Shown here in pieces: positions 49,201-56,148 of a stretch of 64,000 bases of DNA (the stretch's first letter is position 1; the number at the start of each line of letters is the position of its first letter). The translations under genes and the position numbers were made by a program. The notes beneath the pieces are model-generated. The model did no database searches, was not told the origin of the DNA, and was given only the letters and a program-made list of their open reading frames with translations. This stretch comes from Quadrisphaera granulorum (GTDB lineage Bacteria; Actinomycetota; Actinomycetes; Actinomycetales; Quadrisphaeraceae). The DNA is taken from contig NZ_QGDQ01000006.1 of assembly GCF_003149145.1 (NCBI RefSeq), positions 106,980 through 170,979 of the forward strand, written 5' to 3'.

Positions 49201-49540
49201 CCTGCTCGGTGGTGGTGCCCTCCCCGCGGCGTTTGGGCCGCGTCCAGGAAGGAGACCGCTCCACGCGCAGCCGCCGGCCGGAGGCGGTGAGCTCCAGCTC
49301 CACCACCGGGGCGAGGTCGGGGGCGGCGTGGTGGGAGCGCAGGTCCAGAGCGCCGGTGGCTCGGGAGCCGGGCACGGCGCCGTACAGGGCGAAGCAGACG
49401 GCGTCGAGCACGCTCGTCTTGCCGGCGCCGGTGCGTCCGTGGAGTAGGAAGAGGCCGTCGGCGGACAGCTCGTCGAAGTCGACGTGTTCGCGGCCGGCGA
49501 AAGGGCCGAAGGCCTGCACGGACAGGCGGTGCAGCCTCAC
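46208..49540 (-). CDS. sbcC: Exonuclease SbcC (Rad50-like ATPase)
   Basis: 1110 residues. Subunit of the SbcCD nuclease that cuts hairpins and processes DNA ends. N-terminal half ATPase with LHGRTGAGKTSVLDAVCFAL (~residue 36), long Ala/Glu-rich coiled coils, a zinc hook CPVCGAC near residue 567, then the C-terminal half with TLSGGETFMASLALALGLAD and ETLFVDEGFGTLD. Acidic Asp/Ser/Asn stretch beside the hook (GSDNGNGSDNDGDDG) is low-complexity. GTG start overlaps sbcD by 4 bp. Confidence 0.95.
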   Translation of the reverse strand: MRLHRLSVQAFGPFAGREHVDFDELSADGLFLLHGRTGAGKTSVLDAVCFALYGAVPGSRATGALDLRSHHAAPDLAPVVELELTASGRRLRVERSPSWTRPKRRGEGTTTEQARTLLAEWAPGAPDAGEDGWRPVSSRNDEASQVLTDVLGMGLPQFATVVLLPQGEFATFLRSGVSDRKALLQRLFSTDRYERAERWLATERARTTAAHEAAAARLAALADRAEQAGAEWASAVSGDDGDGDGHGGDGDGRGRPEPTPQQVLERVRDLAAATHRAALDTEARRLSASLTARDAAAREHHLQAVLERARRTAQVREQQHLLERAAPVVERQRSELAAALAAQALEGHLSALVAAQRAVDQAEHRAATAAARLSAAAGTPAPAGTADTADAGREAAGSQSPERADTSTHADVIADAGRLRERAAEHRLEQGRLAELVELEAVAAERERQARQVAAEHARWAQVQHDLSAALERTGRIHAELSARAQHAAVEAAGAEDTARELERAREALAHARTADQLTLRCDDARRAAATTAAAAMDARTRWLDARQARWEGVAVELAARLHPGSPCPVCGACEHPAPARHDDDAAHLDGSDNGNGSDNDGDDGVDSSTSDVDTSTPHDGSAAASAAAKEEAAQAASERADAAARAAEQQLAALERDAAAARGLAGGTSADDAAHQLERARADAERVRAAQATLAAARTELAALDARRAADAVALEEAAGALARLAERAEQLASSLDRDRARLDAAAGPEGLAARTARLTALADAAEALAAARDAEVAARWRAQEAEDAARRAASEAGFADLTQARAALRDAVQRQELQGAVAAHERAAAAFAAQLAELSRAGDASTATSADTSTHNRVDPVNLVDQPELALRALEEATVHRAAAETAAEDAVRAAERAASAAQQLERLEVEVVRAQEALEPLAKAAEVAADLAKCAEGAGGGNARRMKLSTYVLAARLEQVAAVASDRLEVMSDGRYRLVHTDALERRGAGSGLGLRVLDAWTGLDRDVSTLSGGETFMASLALALGLADVVRAEGGGAPVETLFVDEGFGTLDPESLEEVMGVLEQLRAGGRAVGLVSHVPELRVRVPARLEVQRTSAGSRLSTVLA

Positions 49541-50871
49541 GCGCTGGCCGCCTCGTCCGCGGGCACCGGGCGCTGCTCGCGCAGGTCGACCTCGTCGACG
49601 ACGGCCAGCTCGCCTCCCCTCGGCCCGTGTGACGTCAGGTCGGCGCCGGTCGGTGCGGGCCGGTGGTCGGCTTCGGTGACCTCGGGTCGTGTCGCCTCGA
49701 GTGCCGCGCGCAGCAGGGCCCGCTCGGCGGGCCCGACGGGACGGCCGCGGACGTGGTCGACGAAGGAACAGCACATCTCCTCCTCGTCGAGGCCGGCGAC
49801 GCGCTCGGCGTACCCCCGCTGCAGCCGCGCTCCGGGCGCCACCTCCGGTTCCCACGACAGGACGAGCACATGGGTAAAACGCGTGCGCAGGGCAGCCATG
49901 GGCTCGCGGGGACGCTCGGGGTCGGTGAGGACGACCTGGCACCAGGCGTCTTCCGCGGCACGGTGCTCTGGGGCCGTGAGCAGGTCGGTGAGGCGCCCGC
50001 GCAGGAGGGCCAGCTGCCGTGGCGGGGCGACGTCGACGGCGTCGACCCGATCCACCCCGGACGGCCCGAGCTCGACCAGCCAGTGGCCCTTGGCGCGTCC
50101 CGCCTCGGAGAAGGCGTACGCCAGCGGCGAGCCGGAGTAGCGCACCTGCTCGGCGAGCACCTGGCGGCCGTGGAGGTGGCCTAAGGCCAGGTAGTCGGGC
50201 CGCCCGGGATCTGCGCTCCCGCCTGTGACAGCGCCGCCGAGGAGGGTGCCGACCGGCACCGAGCCGACCCCACCGACGGTGATGTCCCGCTCGTCCCCGC
50301 TGGCCTCGCCCCCCACGACGAACGCGTGGGCGGCGAGCAGCGCGCGGGTGCGGCCGCGGGCGCCGTCGCCGCGGCGACGATCGGCCAGGTCGGCGCGGAC
50401 GCGACCGGCGACCTCCCCGAGCACGGCGGTATGGCTGCGGGCCACCCCCAACGGGCCGGCCACCAGCCCGGGTTCGAGGTAGGGCACGCCGTACAGGGCC
50501 ACCGGGCCGTGCGCGTCCGTCAGCTCCACCGGGCGGGCGGCGTCGGCCACGCGGGTGCGCAGGTGCAGCCCGGCGCGCTCCAGGGAGCGCCCGCCGAAGC
50601 CGAGGCGGGCGGCAGAGTCGTGGTTGCCGCTCGTGAGCAGTACCTGCGCCCCGGCGCCGAGTAGGCGGTGCAGCGCCTCGTCGAGGACCTCCACCGCGTC
50701 GACCGAGGGCAGCGCGCGGTCGTAGACGTCTCCGGCGACGACGACGGCGTCGACCCGCTCGGCGCGGACCACCTCGACGAGGGCGTCGAGCACCGCGGCC
50801 TGGTGGTCGAGCATGCCGACGCGATGGAAGGAGCGACCCAGGTGCCAGTCCGAGGTGTGGAGGATCCGCAC
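49537..50871 (-). CDS. sbcD: Exonuclease SbcD (Mre11-like)
   Basis: 444 residues from the GTG that gives the canonical start VRILHTSDWHLGRSFHRV. Calcineurin-like phosphoesterase motifs are complete: HTSDWHLG, VVAGDVYDRALPS, LLTSGNHDSAARLG, LLAAHAFV and LALGHLHGRQ. It is the nuclease subunit for SbcC, which follows with a 4-bp overlap. An in-frame GTG at 50895 would add eight residues. Confidence 0.94.
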   Translation of the reverse strand: MRILHTSDWHLGRSFHRVGMLDHQAAVLDALVEVVRAERVDAVVVAGDVYDRALPSVDAVEVLDEALHRLLGAGAQVLLTSGNHDSAARLGFGGRSLERAGLHLRTRVADAARPVELTDAHGPVALYGVPYLEPGLVAGPLGVARSHTAVLGEVAGRVRADLADRRRGDGARGRTRALLAAHAFVVGGEASGDERDITVGGVGSVPVGTLLGGAVTGGSADPGRPDYLALGHLHGRQVLAEQVRYSGSPLAYAFSEAGRAKGHWLVELGPSGVDRVDAVDVAPPRQLALLRGRLTDLLTAPEHRAAEDAWCQVVLTDPERPREPMAALRTRFTHVLVLSWEPEVAPGARLQRGYAERVAGLDEEEMCCSFVDHVRGRPVGPAERALLRAALEATRPEVTEADHRPAPTGADLTSHGPRGGELAVVDEVDLREQRPVPADEAASA

Positions 50872-51014
50872 GCCTGGGACGCTAGGCGGCGCCACCGACA
50901 GCCCGGTCGGCGGGTCACGCAGCGACGGCGCTCGCGACGCAGGGCAACGCCGTCGGCCAGCAGGTCACCCGGTCGGCTCACCGACTCCAGAGTGGCTGGC
51001 GGAGGAGGTGGACC

Positions 51015-52565
51015 GTGGGTCAGGAGGTCGACGCCGCGGCGCTGGGGCGCGAACGGCGCCGCGCGCACCGGGAGCGGCTGGTGCAGTGCCTGGCGGCGTT
51101 TCAGGGCATGCTCACCGAGCACGCGGCGGGGCGGGCGCGTTTCGAGGCCGACCCGCCGCGGGTGGGGGTCGAGCTGGAGCTGGTGCTCCTCGACCCCGCT
51201 ACCAGCGCCCCGCTGCGCGCCAACGAGGCCGTGCTGCGCCGCATCGCGGCGACGTCCTCGCGGTCGGACGCGCAGCTGTGGGGTCCGGAGATCAGCGCCC
51301 ACACGCTGGAGGTCAACCTCCCGCCGGGGGCGCTGGAGGGGCGGGGCCTGGCGGCGCTGGAACGCGGCCTGCGCGACCGGCTGGACGCCGCGGCGGTGCG
51401 GGCGCGCGAGTCCGGTGGCCGCCTGGTGATGACGGGTCTGCTGCCGACGCTGCTGCCCGAGCATGCCGACGGCGACTGGATGACGCCGTCGGCGCGCTAC
51501 CGGGCGCTGCAGGACGCCGTCCTCGACGCTCGCGGGGAGGACCTCGAGCTCGACCTCGAGGCCGCGCCGGGCACCCCCGGCGGGCAGCGGCTGTCGCTGT
51601 CACTGGCGACCCTGGCCGCCGAGGGCGCCTGCACGAGCACGCAGGTGCACCTCAAGGTGGCGCCGGAGCAGTTCGCCGCGAGCTGGAACGCCGCGCAGCT
51701 CCTGCTCGGCCCCCAGCTGGCGCTCGGTGCCAACAGCCCGTTCGCCTTCGGGGCCCGGTGCTGGGAGGAGTCCCGGGTGCCGGTGTTCACCCAGGCCGTC
51801 GACACCCGGCCCCCCGAGCTGGCCGCCGCCGGGATGCCCCCTCGGGTGTTCCCCGGCAGCGGGTGGCTCGACCCAGCCCGCGGCGCGCTCGCGGCGTGGG
51901 ACCTGTTCGCCGAGAACGTGCGGATCTTCCCGCCGCTGCTGCCGCAGACGTGGCCTGAGGACCCTATGGCGCAGCTGGCCGCCGGGCGCATCCCGAAGCT
52001 GCCGGAGCTGTGCCTGCAGGGCGGCACCGTGTGGCGCTGGAACCGGCCCGTCTACGACGTCACCGCCGACCGAGCCCACCTGCGGATCGAGAACCGCGTG
52101 CTCCCCGCCGCCCCGACCGTGCTGGACGCCGTGGCGGACGCCGCGGTGTGGCTAGGGGCCGTGCACGCCCTGCGCAGCGGTGGGCCGGACCCGTCCGCGC
52201 TGATGCCGCACCACCTGGCGGTGGCGGGTCTTCACGACGGCGCCCGTCGGGGCCTGGCGGCGCGGCTCCCGTGGCCGGGCCGGGGCCTGGTCGGCGCTCG
52301 CGAGCTGCTGCTGGAGGTGGTGCTGCCGCTGGCCGCCGAGGGGCTCGCGCAGGCCGGGGTCTCTGCCGCCGAGGTCGACAGGTACCTGCAGGTGGCCGAG
52401 CGCCGCGCCGCGACCGGGCGCACCGGCGCCCGCTGGCAGGCGCAGACCGTCGTGAGGCTGGAGGAACAAGGCGCTGACCGCCGGAGCGCGCTCGCGGAGA
52501 TGGTGGCCCGCTACGCGGACTGTCAGGACGGCGGCCAGCCCGTGCACACCTGGCCCGACGCCTGA
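51015..52565 (+). CDS. GCS2-type glutamate-cysteine ligase family protein
   Basis: 516 residues. Conserved GCS2 features: VGVELELVLLDPATSAPLRA, SAHTLEVNLPPGALEGRGLA, CTSTQVHLKVAPEQF, ALGANSPFAFGARCW, HLRIENRVLPAAPTVLDAVA. The family ligates glutamate to an amine, classically cysteine. This architecture is that of the larger actinobacterial carboxylate-amine ligases rather than mycothiol enzymes, so the true acceptor is uncertain. GGAGG four to five bases before GTG 51015. Divergent from sbcD. Confidence 0.88.
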   Translation: MGQEVDAAALGRERRRAHRERLVQCLAAFQGMLTEHAAGRARFEADPPRVGVELELVLLDPATSAPLRANEAVLRRIAATSSRSDAQLWGPEISAHTLEVNLPPGALEGRGLAALERGLRDRLDAAAVRARESGGRLVMTGLLPTLLPEHADGDWMTPSARYRALQDAVLDARGEDLELDLEAAPGTPGGQRLSLSLATLAAEGACTSTQVHLKVAPEQFAASWNAAQLLLGPQLALGANSPFAFGARCWEESRVPVFTQAVDTRPPELAAAGMPPRVFPGSGWLDPARGALAAWDLFAENVRIFPPLLPQTWPEDPMAQLAAGRIPKLPELCLQGGTVWRWNRPVYDVTADRAHLRIENRVLPAAPTVLDAVADAAVWLGAVHALRSGGPDPSALMPHHLAVAGLHDGARRGLAARLPWPGRGLVGARELLLEVVLPLAAEGLAQAGVSAAEVDRYLQVAERRAATGRTGARWQAQTVVRLEEQGADRRSALAEMVARYADCQDGGQPVHTWPDA

Positions 52566-52595
52566 GTGCGCCGCTCGCAACAAGGAAGGTTGCGG

Positions 52596-52618
52596 TGTAA
52601 CTGTGTAATCAAGTAATC
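52596..52618 (+). promoter_or_regulatory. Three 8-bp periodic GTAA repeats upstream of the Gly-rich protein
   Basis: TGTAACTG, TGTAATCA and AGTAATCT follow one another (52596, 52604, 52612), with GTAA recurring every 8 bp in an AT-rich island. This could be a head-to-tail operator overlapping the promoter; the gene starts about 55 nt downstream with AGGAGG at 52662-52667. Confidence 0.55.
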
Positions 52619-52673
52619 TCCTGTGCATCGGGTTGGCGAGAGACGCCGACCCCCAACGTCCAGGAGGACGACA

Positions 52674-53477
52674 GTGAGAAACCCCCATCGACACATTCCG
52701 CCCGAGGTCGCCGCGATCTGGATGGAGCGGCGGCGCGCCGCTCGCGGCCAGGGCCGCCCGGGTGCTGACGGCCCGTTCGGCGCCGACGGTCCCGAAGGCT
52801 CCTTCGGTCGCGGAGGCCCGTTCGGGCGAGGCGGCCCCGGCGGCAGGGGCCGTGGCGGGCCCCGCGGACGTGACAGCGCTCCGCCCTCGACCGAGGGCCT
52901 GTCCGGCTGGCTCGCCGGCCGCCTACCCTCGGACTGGTTCACCGGCCCCGTCGAGCTGACGGTCGACCGCGACGAGGTCCTCGTCGTCGGGGAGCTGCCA
53001 GCGCTCGACCTGCCGGTGCCTCAGGACACCGGAGCAGCCGCTGACGCCGAGAGAGGTGACACCGAGCGATCCGCTGCCGAGCGCGGTCGTATCACCCGCT
53101 TCCGCGAGGCCACCCGCGAGGAGCGCATCGCCATCGCCCGTGAGATCGAGGAGCGATGGGGCCGCGCCGTGGCCTGGGGGGCTCGCCTGGGCTCGACCCG
53201 GGAGGTCTTCAGCACTGCCTCGGTACCGACCATGACGCGGTTGCGCCAGCCCGAACGGTTGGTGCTCGACACCCTCGTCGATGCCGGGGTCGCCAGGTCG
53301 CGCTCGGAGGCCCTCGCCTGGTGCGTGGCGCTGGTCGGCCAGCACACCGAGGAGTGGCTGGGTCAGCTCCGCCAGGCGCTGGCGGAGGTCGAGCGTGTGC
53401 GCGCCACGGGACCCGCGGCCCGCCCAGCTCCCGAGGTGCCCGATCCCGAGGCTCCCGGTCCCGACGACGTGCGCTGA
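52674..53477 (+). CDS. Gly-rich hypothetical protein with conserved C-terminal helix domain
   Basis: 267 residues, start fixed by AGGAGG 6 nt before GTG 52674. Residues ~22-65 are a low-complexity Gly/Arg/Asp/Phe region (GPFGADGPEGSFGRGGPFGR) from GGC-type repeats. A middle part (TEGLSGWLAGRLPSDWFTGP) contains a possible Trp-rich motif. C-terminal helices (TMTRLRQPERLVLDTLVDAG, VARSRSEALAWCVALVGQHT) look like a conserved DNA-binding or dimerisation module resembling ribbon-helix-helix proteins. I do not recognise the family. Three periodic repeats upstream hint at specific regulation. Confidence 0.75.
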   Translation: MRNPHRHIPPEVAAIWMERRRAARGQGRPGADGPFGADGPEGSFGRGGPFGRGGPGGRGRGGPRGRDSAPPSTEGLSGWLAGRLPSDWFTGPVELTVDRDEVLVVGELPALDLPVPQDTGAAADAERGDTERSAAERGRITRFREATREERIAIAREIEERWGRAVAWGARLGSTREVFSTASVPTMTRLRQPERLVLDTLVDAGVARSRSEALAWCVALVGQHTEEWLGQLRQALAEVERVRATGPAARPAPEVPDPEAPGPDDVR

Positions 53478-53605
53478 CCAGAGCCGTGAGCTGACCCGAG
53501 ATCACCGGCGCGATGACCGGGGTGGTTCGGCCGTTGGAGGGGTGTGGGGCGCTGCACGGGCCGCCGCCCCTCCGCTCGGGGAGTCGATCTGCCGAGATCC
53601 TGTGC

Positions 53606-55501
53606 ATGACGTCGCCGTCCGCACCGAGCCATGAAATGGGCCCCGGGTCGCGCCGTAGCCTCGGCTCGAGCCATGGGACGCGGCTTGCGCAGCGTCGCGT
53701 GCCGCTCTCCCGTCCGGCGCTCCCGGTGCGACGGTGGGCGCTGACCATCGCCAGGGCGGTGGTCGAGCACCTGGTGAGCCACCCGGCGATCGTCGCGGGG
53801 CGGACCCTCGGGGTCCTGCTCGCTGCGTGGGCGGTGATCCTCCTGCTGTGCGCCGCGGCCCCCGACGTCCCCGGCCAGAGCCAAGTGATGTTCGCGGCGA
53901 TCAGCGTCACGGCCGTGGTCGCGGCGGTGGTGGCCTGGAACCTGCGGATGTCCGAGCGGTTGCTCGACGTCGCCCTCGTGGCATCCACGGCGCTCGTCTT
54001 CCTGGCGGTGCTCCTGGCCCCCACCTCCCTGACGGCCTACGTGCTCTCCAGCGGCTTCGTCATGCTCGTGGTCCCGATCGGGCTGCTCGTGCGCCCGGCC
54101 GCCGCGGCACCGCACCTCCTGCTGGTCATCGCCGCCCGGGTCATCGGCCAGCTCTTGCAGGGGATGCCGCCGGTGCTCACCGTCAGCGCCGTCCTGACCA
54201 TCCTCGCCGTGGCACTGCCCCTGTTCGCGCTCACCTGGGTGACGCGCAACGCCATCGCCGACGGCCTCACCGGACTACCCAACCGCCGCGGCATCGACCC
54301 CGCCATCACCGACGCGGTCCTGCTCGCCGAGCGCACCGGCCGCCCGGTGGCGCTCGCGGTGATCGACGTCGACGGGCTGGGAGCGGTGAACACCCAGCAG
54401 GGCTGGGCCGCCGGTGACCGGGTGCTGCGCGGGAGCGTGAGCGGCCTGCGCACCCACCTGCCCGAGACGGCGAAGCTCGCGCGCACCGGCGGTGACTCCT
54501 TCCTCGTGCTGCTGCCAGACCTGGAGGAGACCGACGCCGTCGCCGTCGTCGACGCAGCGCTCGCGGCGCTGAACCATCCGGCCAGTGCGGGCCTGGCGGT
54601 CCACGACGTCGGGGAGGGACCTGCCGACCTCGTGCGCCGCGCCGCCGCGGCCCTCAGCCACGCCAAGCTCCACGACCGTGGCCGCTGCCACGCGGCCGAG
54701 GCGGGATCGGGCCCGCTGGCCCGCGACCTCGCCGTCGCCCTGTCTGACCCGGCGGCCCACGGGCTGCACGTCGAGCTGCAGCCCGTCGTCGACGTGCCCA
54801 CGGGCCGCGTGGCCGGGGTGGAGGCCTTGGCCCGGTGGACCTGCCCGCAGCGCGGGCGCGTCAGCCCGCTGGACTTCGTCGGCGCCGCCGAGGACGCCGA
54901 CCTCATCGGGGCCCTGGGCGCCTTCGTGGTGCGCGCAGCCTGCCGGGAGGTCGCTCCGCTGCGCGCCCGGTGGGGTTCGCAGGTCTTCCTCACCGTCAAC
55001 GCCTCCGGCCGCGAGCTGGTCGCCCCCGGCTACGTCGAGGGATTGCTCACCGCCCTGGACGAGGAGCGGTTCCCCACCACCGCGCTCGTGCTGGAGGTCA
55101 CCGAGTCCGTCCTGGACGGCGGCAGCCCCGCCGCGGTGGAGGCGCTGCACGCGCTGCGGGCCCGCGGCGTGCGGGTGGCCGTGGACGACTTTGGCGCCGG
55201 CTACTCCTGCCTGACCCGGCTGGACGAGGTGCCGGCGGACTTCCTCAAGCTCGACGCGACACTGCTGGCGACCGCCCCGCACAGCTCCCGCCGCCGCACA
55301 CTGCTGGCCACGGCGGTGCAGCTGGCCGCCTCCCTGGGGCTGACGGCGATCGCCGAGGGCGCCGAGACGCCCGAGCACGCCGCGTTGCTCGCCGAGCTGC
55401 GCTGCCCCCTGGTCCAGGGGTTCGGGTACGCCCGGCCCGCCTCGGGTGCCACGCTGCTGGAGGCCGGTCCGCGGCGCTCCCCGGTCGCCGCGCCAGCCTG
55501 A
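53606..55501 (+). CDS. Membrane GGDEF-EAL protein, likely c-di-GMP phosphodiesterase
   Basis: About 631 residues; the start is uncertain (ATG 53606 chosen). N-terminal half has six or so transmembrane helices. A GGDEF domain follows but its signature reads RTGGDSFLVLL, losing the metal-binding Glu, so it should not synthesise c-di-GMP. The EAL domain keeps GVEALARW, TVNASG, LEVTESV, DDFGAGYSCLTRL, FLKLDATLL, EGAETPEHA and VQGFGYARP, so phosphodiesterase activity is expected. Probably a membrane sensor that lowers c-di-GMP. Stop is followed by AGCCTG repeats. Confidence 0.9.
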   Translation: MTSPSAPSHEMGPGSRRSLGSSHGTRLAQRRVPLSRPALPVRRWALTIARAVVEHLVSHPAIVAGRTLGVLLAAWAVILLLCAAAPDVPGQSQVMFAAISVTAVVAAVVAWNLRMSERLLDVALVASTALVFLAVLLAPTSLTAYVLSSGFVMLVVPIGLLVRPAAAAPHLLLVIAARVIGQLLQGMPPVLTVSAVLTILAVALPLFALTWVTRNAIADGLTGLPNRRGIDPAITDAVLLAERTGRPVALAVIDVDGLGAVNTQQGWAAGDRVLRGSVSGLRTHLPETAKLARTGGDSFLVLLPDLEETDAVAVVDAALAALNHPASAGLAVHDVGEGPADLVRRAAAALSHAKLHDRGRCHAAEAGSGPLARDLAVALSDPAAHGLHVELQPVVDVPTGRVAGVEALARWTCPQRGRVSPLDFVGAAEDADLIGALGAFVVRAACREVAPLRARWGSQVFLTVNASGRELVAPGYVEGLLTALDEERFPTTALVLEVTESVLDGGSPAAVEALHALRARGVRVAVDDFGAGYSCLTRLDEVPADFLKLDATLLATAPHSSRRRTLLATAVQLAASLGLTAIAEGAETPEHAALLAELRCPLVQGFGYARPASGATLLEAGPRRSPVAAPA

Positions 55502-55516
55502 GCCTGAGCCGACGCC

Positions 55517-56002
55517 TCAGGCCAGGCGGGCGGGGAACCCGCCGGTGGCGATCGGCCCCCAGCGGGTCGGGGTGATGCTGATGAGCGACTTGCCCTGGTC
55601 GCGCATGGCCTGGCGGTACTCGGCCCAGTCCGGGTGCTCCCCGGAGATGCACCGGAAGTACTCCACCAGCGGCTCCACGGCGTCCTCCCCGTCGATGACC
55701 TGGGCGGTGCCGTCGACCTGGACCCACTCGTTGCCGAACCCCGCCGAGAGCACCACGAGCGAGGCGCGCGGGTCGCGGCGCAGGTTCACGGCCTTGGCGC
55801 GGTCCGGGTAGGTCGAGACCACGAAACGGGCCTGCCCGCCGTCGCCGTCCTGCCCGCGGGTAGTGACCCCGCACGTGATGGGGGAGGACTGCAACGACCC
55901 GTCGCGCCGGAAGGTGGTCAGGACGGCGTCGTGCCGGGTCCGGGCGAACTCCACCAGGCCGGGCAGGTCGACGCGGGTGGTGGTCGCGATGGTGCGTGCC
56001 AT
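55517..56002 (-). CDS. PPOX class F420/FMN-dependent oxidoreductase
   Basis: 161 residues, split beta-barrel flavin/F420 fold. Seen: DAVLTTFRRDGSLQSSPI, FVVSTYPDRAKAVNLRRDPR, SLVVLSAGFGNEWVQVDGTA. The family reduces small molecules with F420H2 or FMNH2; substrate unknown. ATG 56002 is a clear start. Convergent with the EAL gene; divergent from pyruvate carboxylase. Confidence 0.92.
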   Translation of the reverse strand: MARTIATTTRVDLPGLVEFARTRHDAVLTTFRRDGSLQSSPITCGVTTRGQDGDGGQARFVVSTYPDRAKAVNLRRDPRASLVVLSAGFGNEWVQVDGTAQVIDGEDAVEPLVEYFRCISGEHPDWAEYRQAMRDQGKSLISITPTRWGPIATGGFPARLA

Positions 56003-56148
56003 GCCCCGACCCTAGGCACGGTTGCGGGCGACCTCGGGGTGCCGACGGTCGGGAGCCTTCGCTAGCGTCCGCGACGACGGTCGTCGCGTTCAGCGGCGGA
56101 CGACGGGCAGCGCCGCTGCGCTGCCAGGGCAGTTCCCCTGGAGGTCGC

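Noticed and set aside
46175..49447. 1090-codon frame on the plus strand opposite sbcC
   Set aside because: Composition is the complement of Ala/Glu coiled-coil codons; sbcC on the minus strand has all Rad50 motifs.
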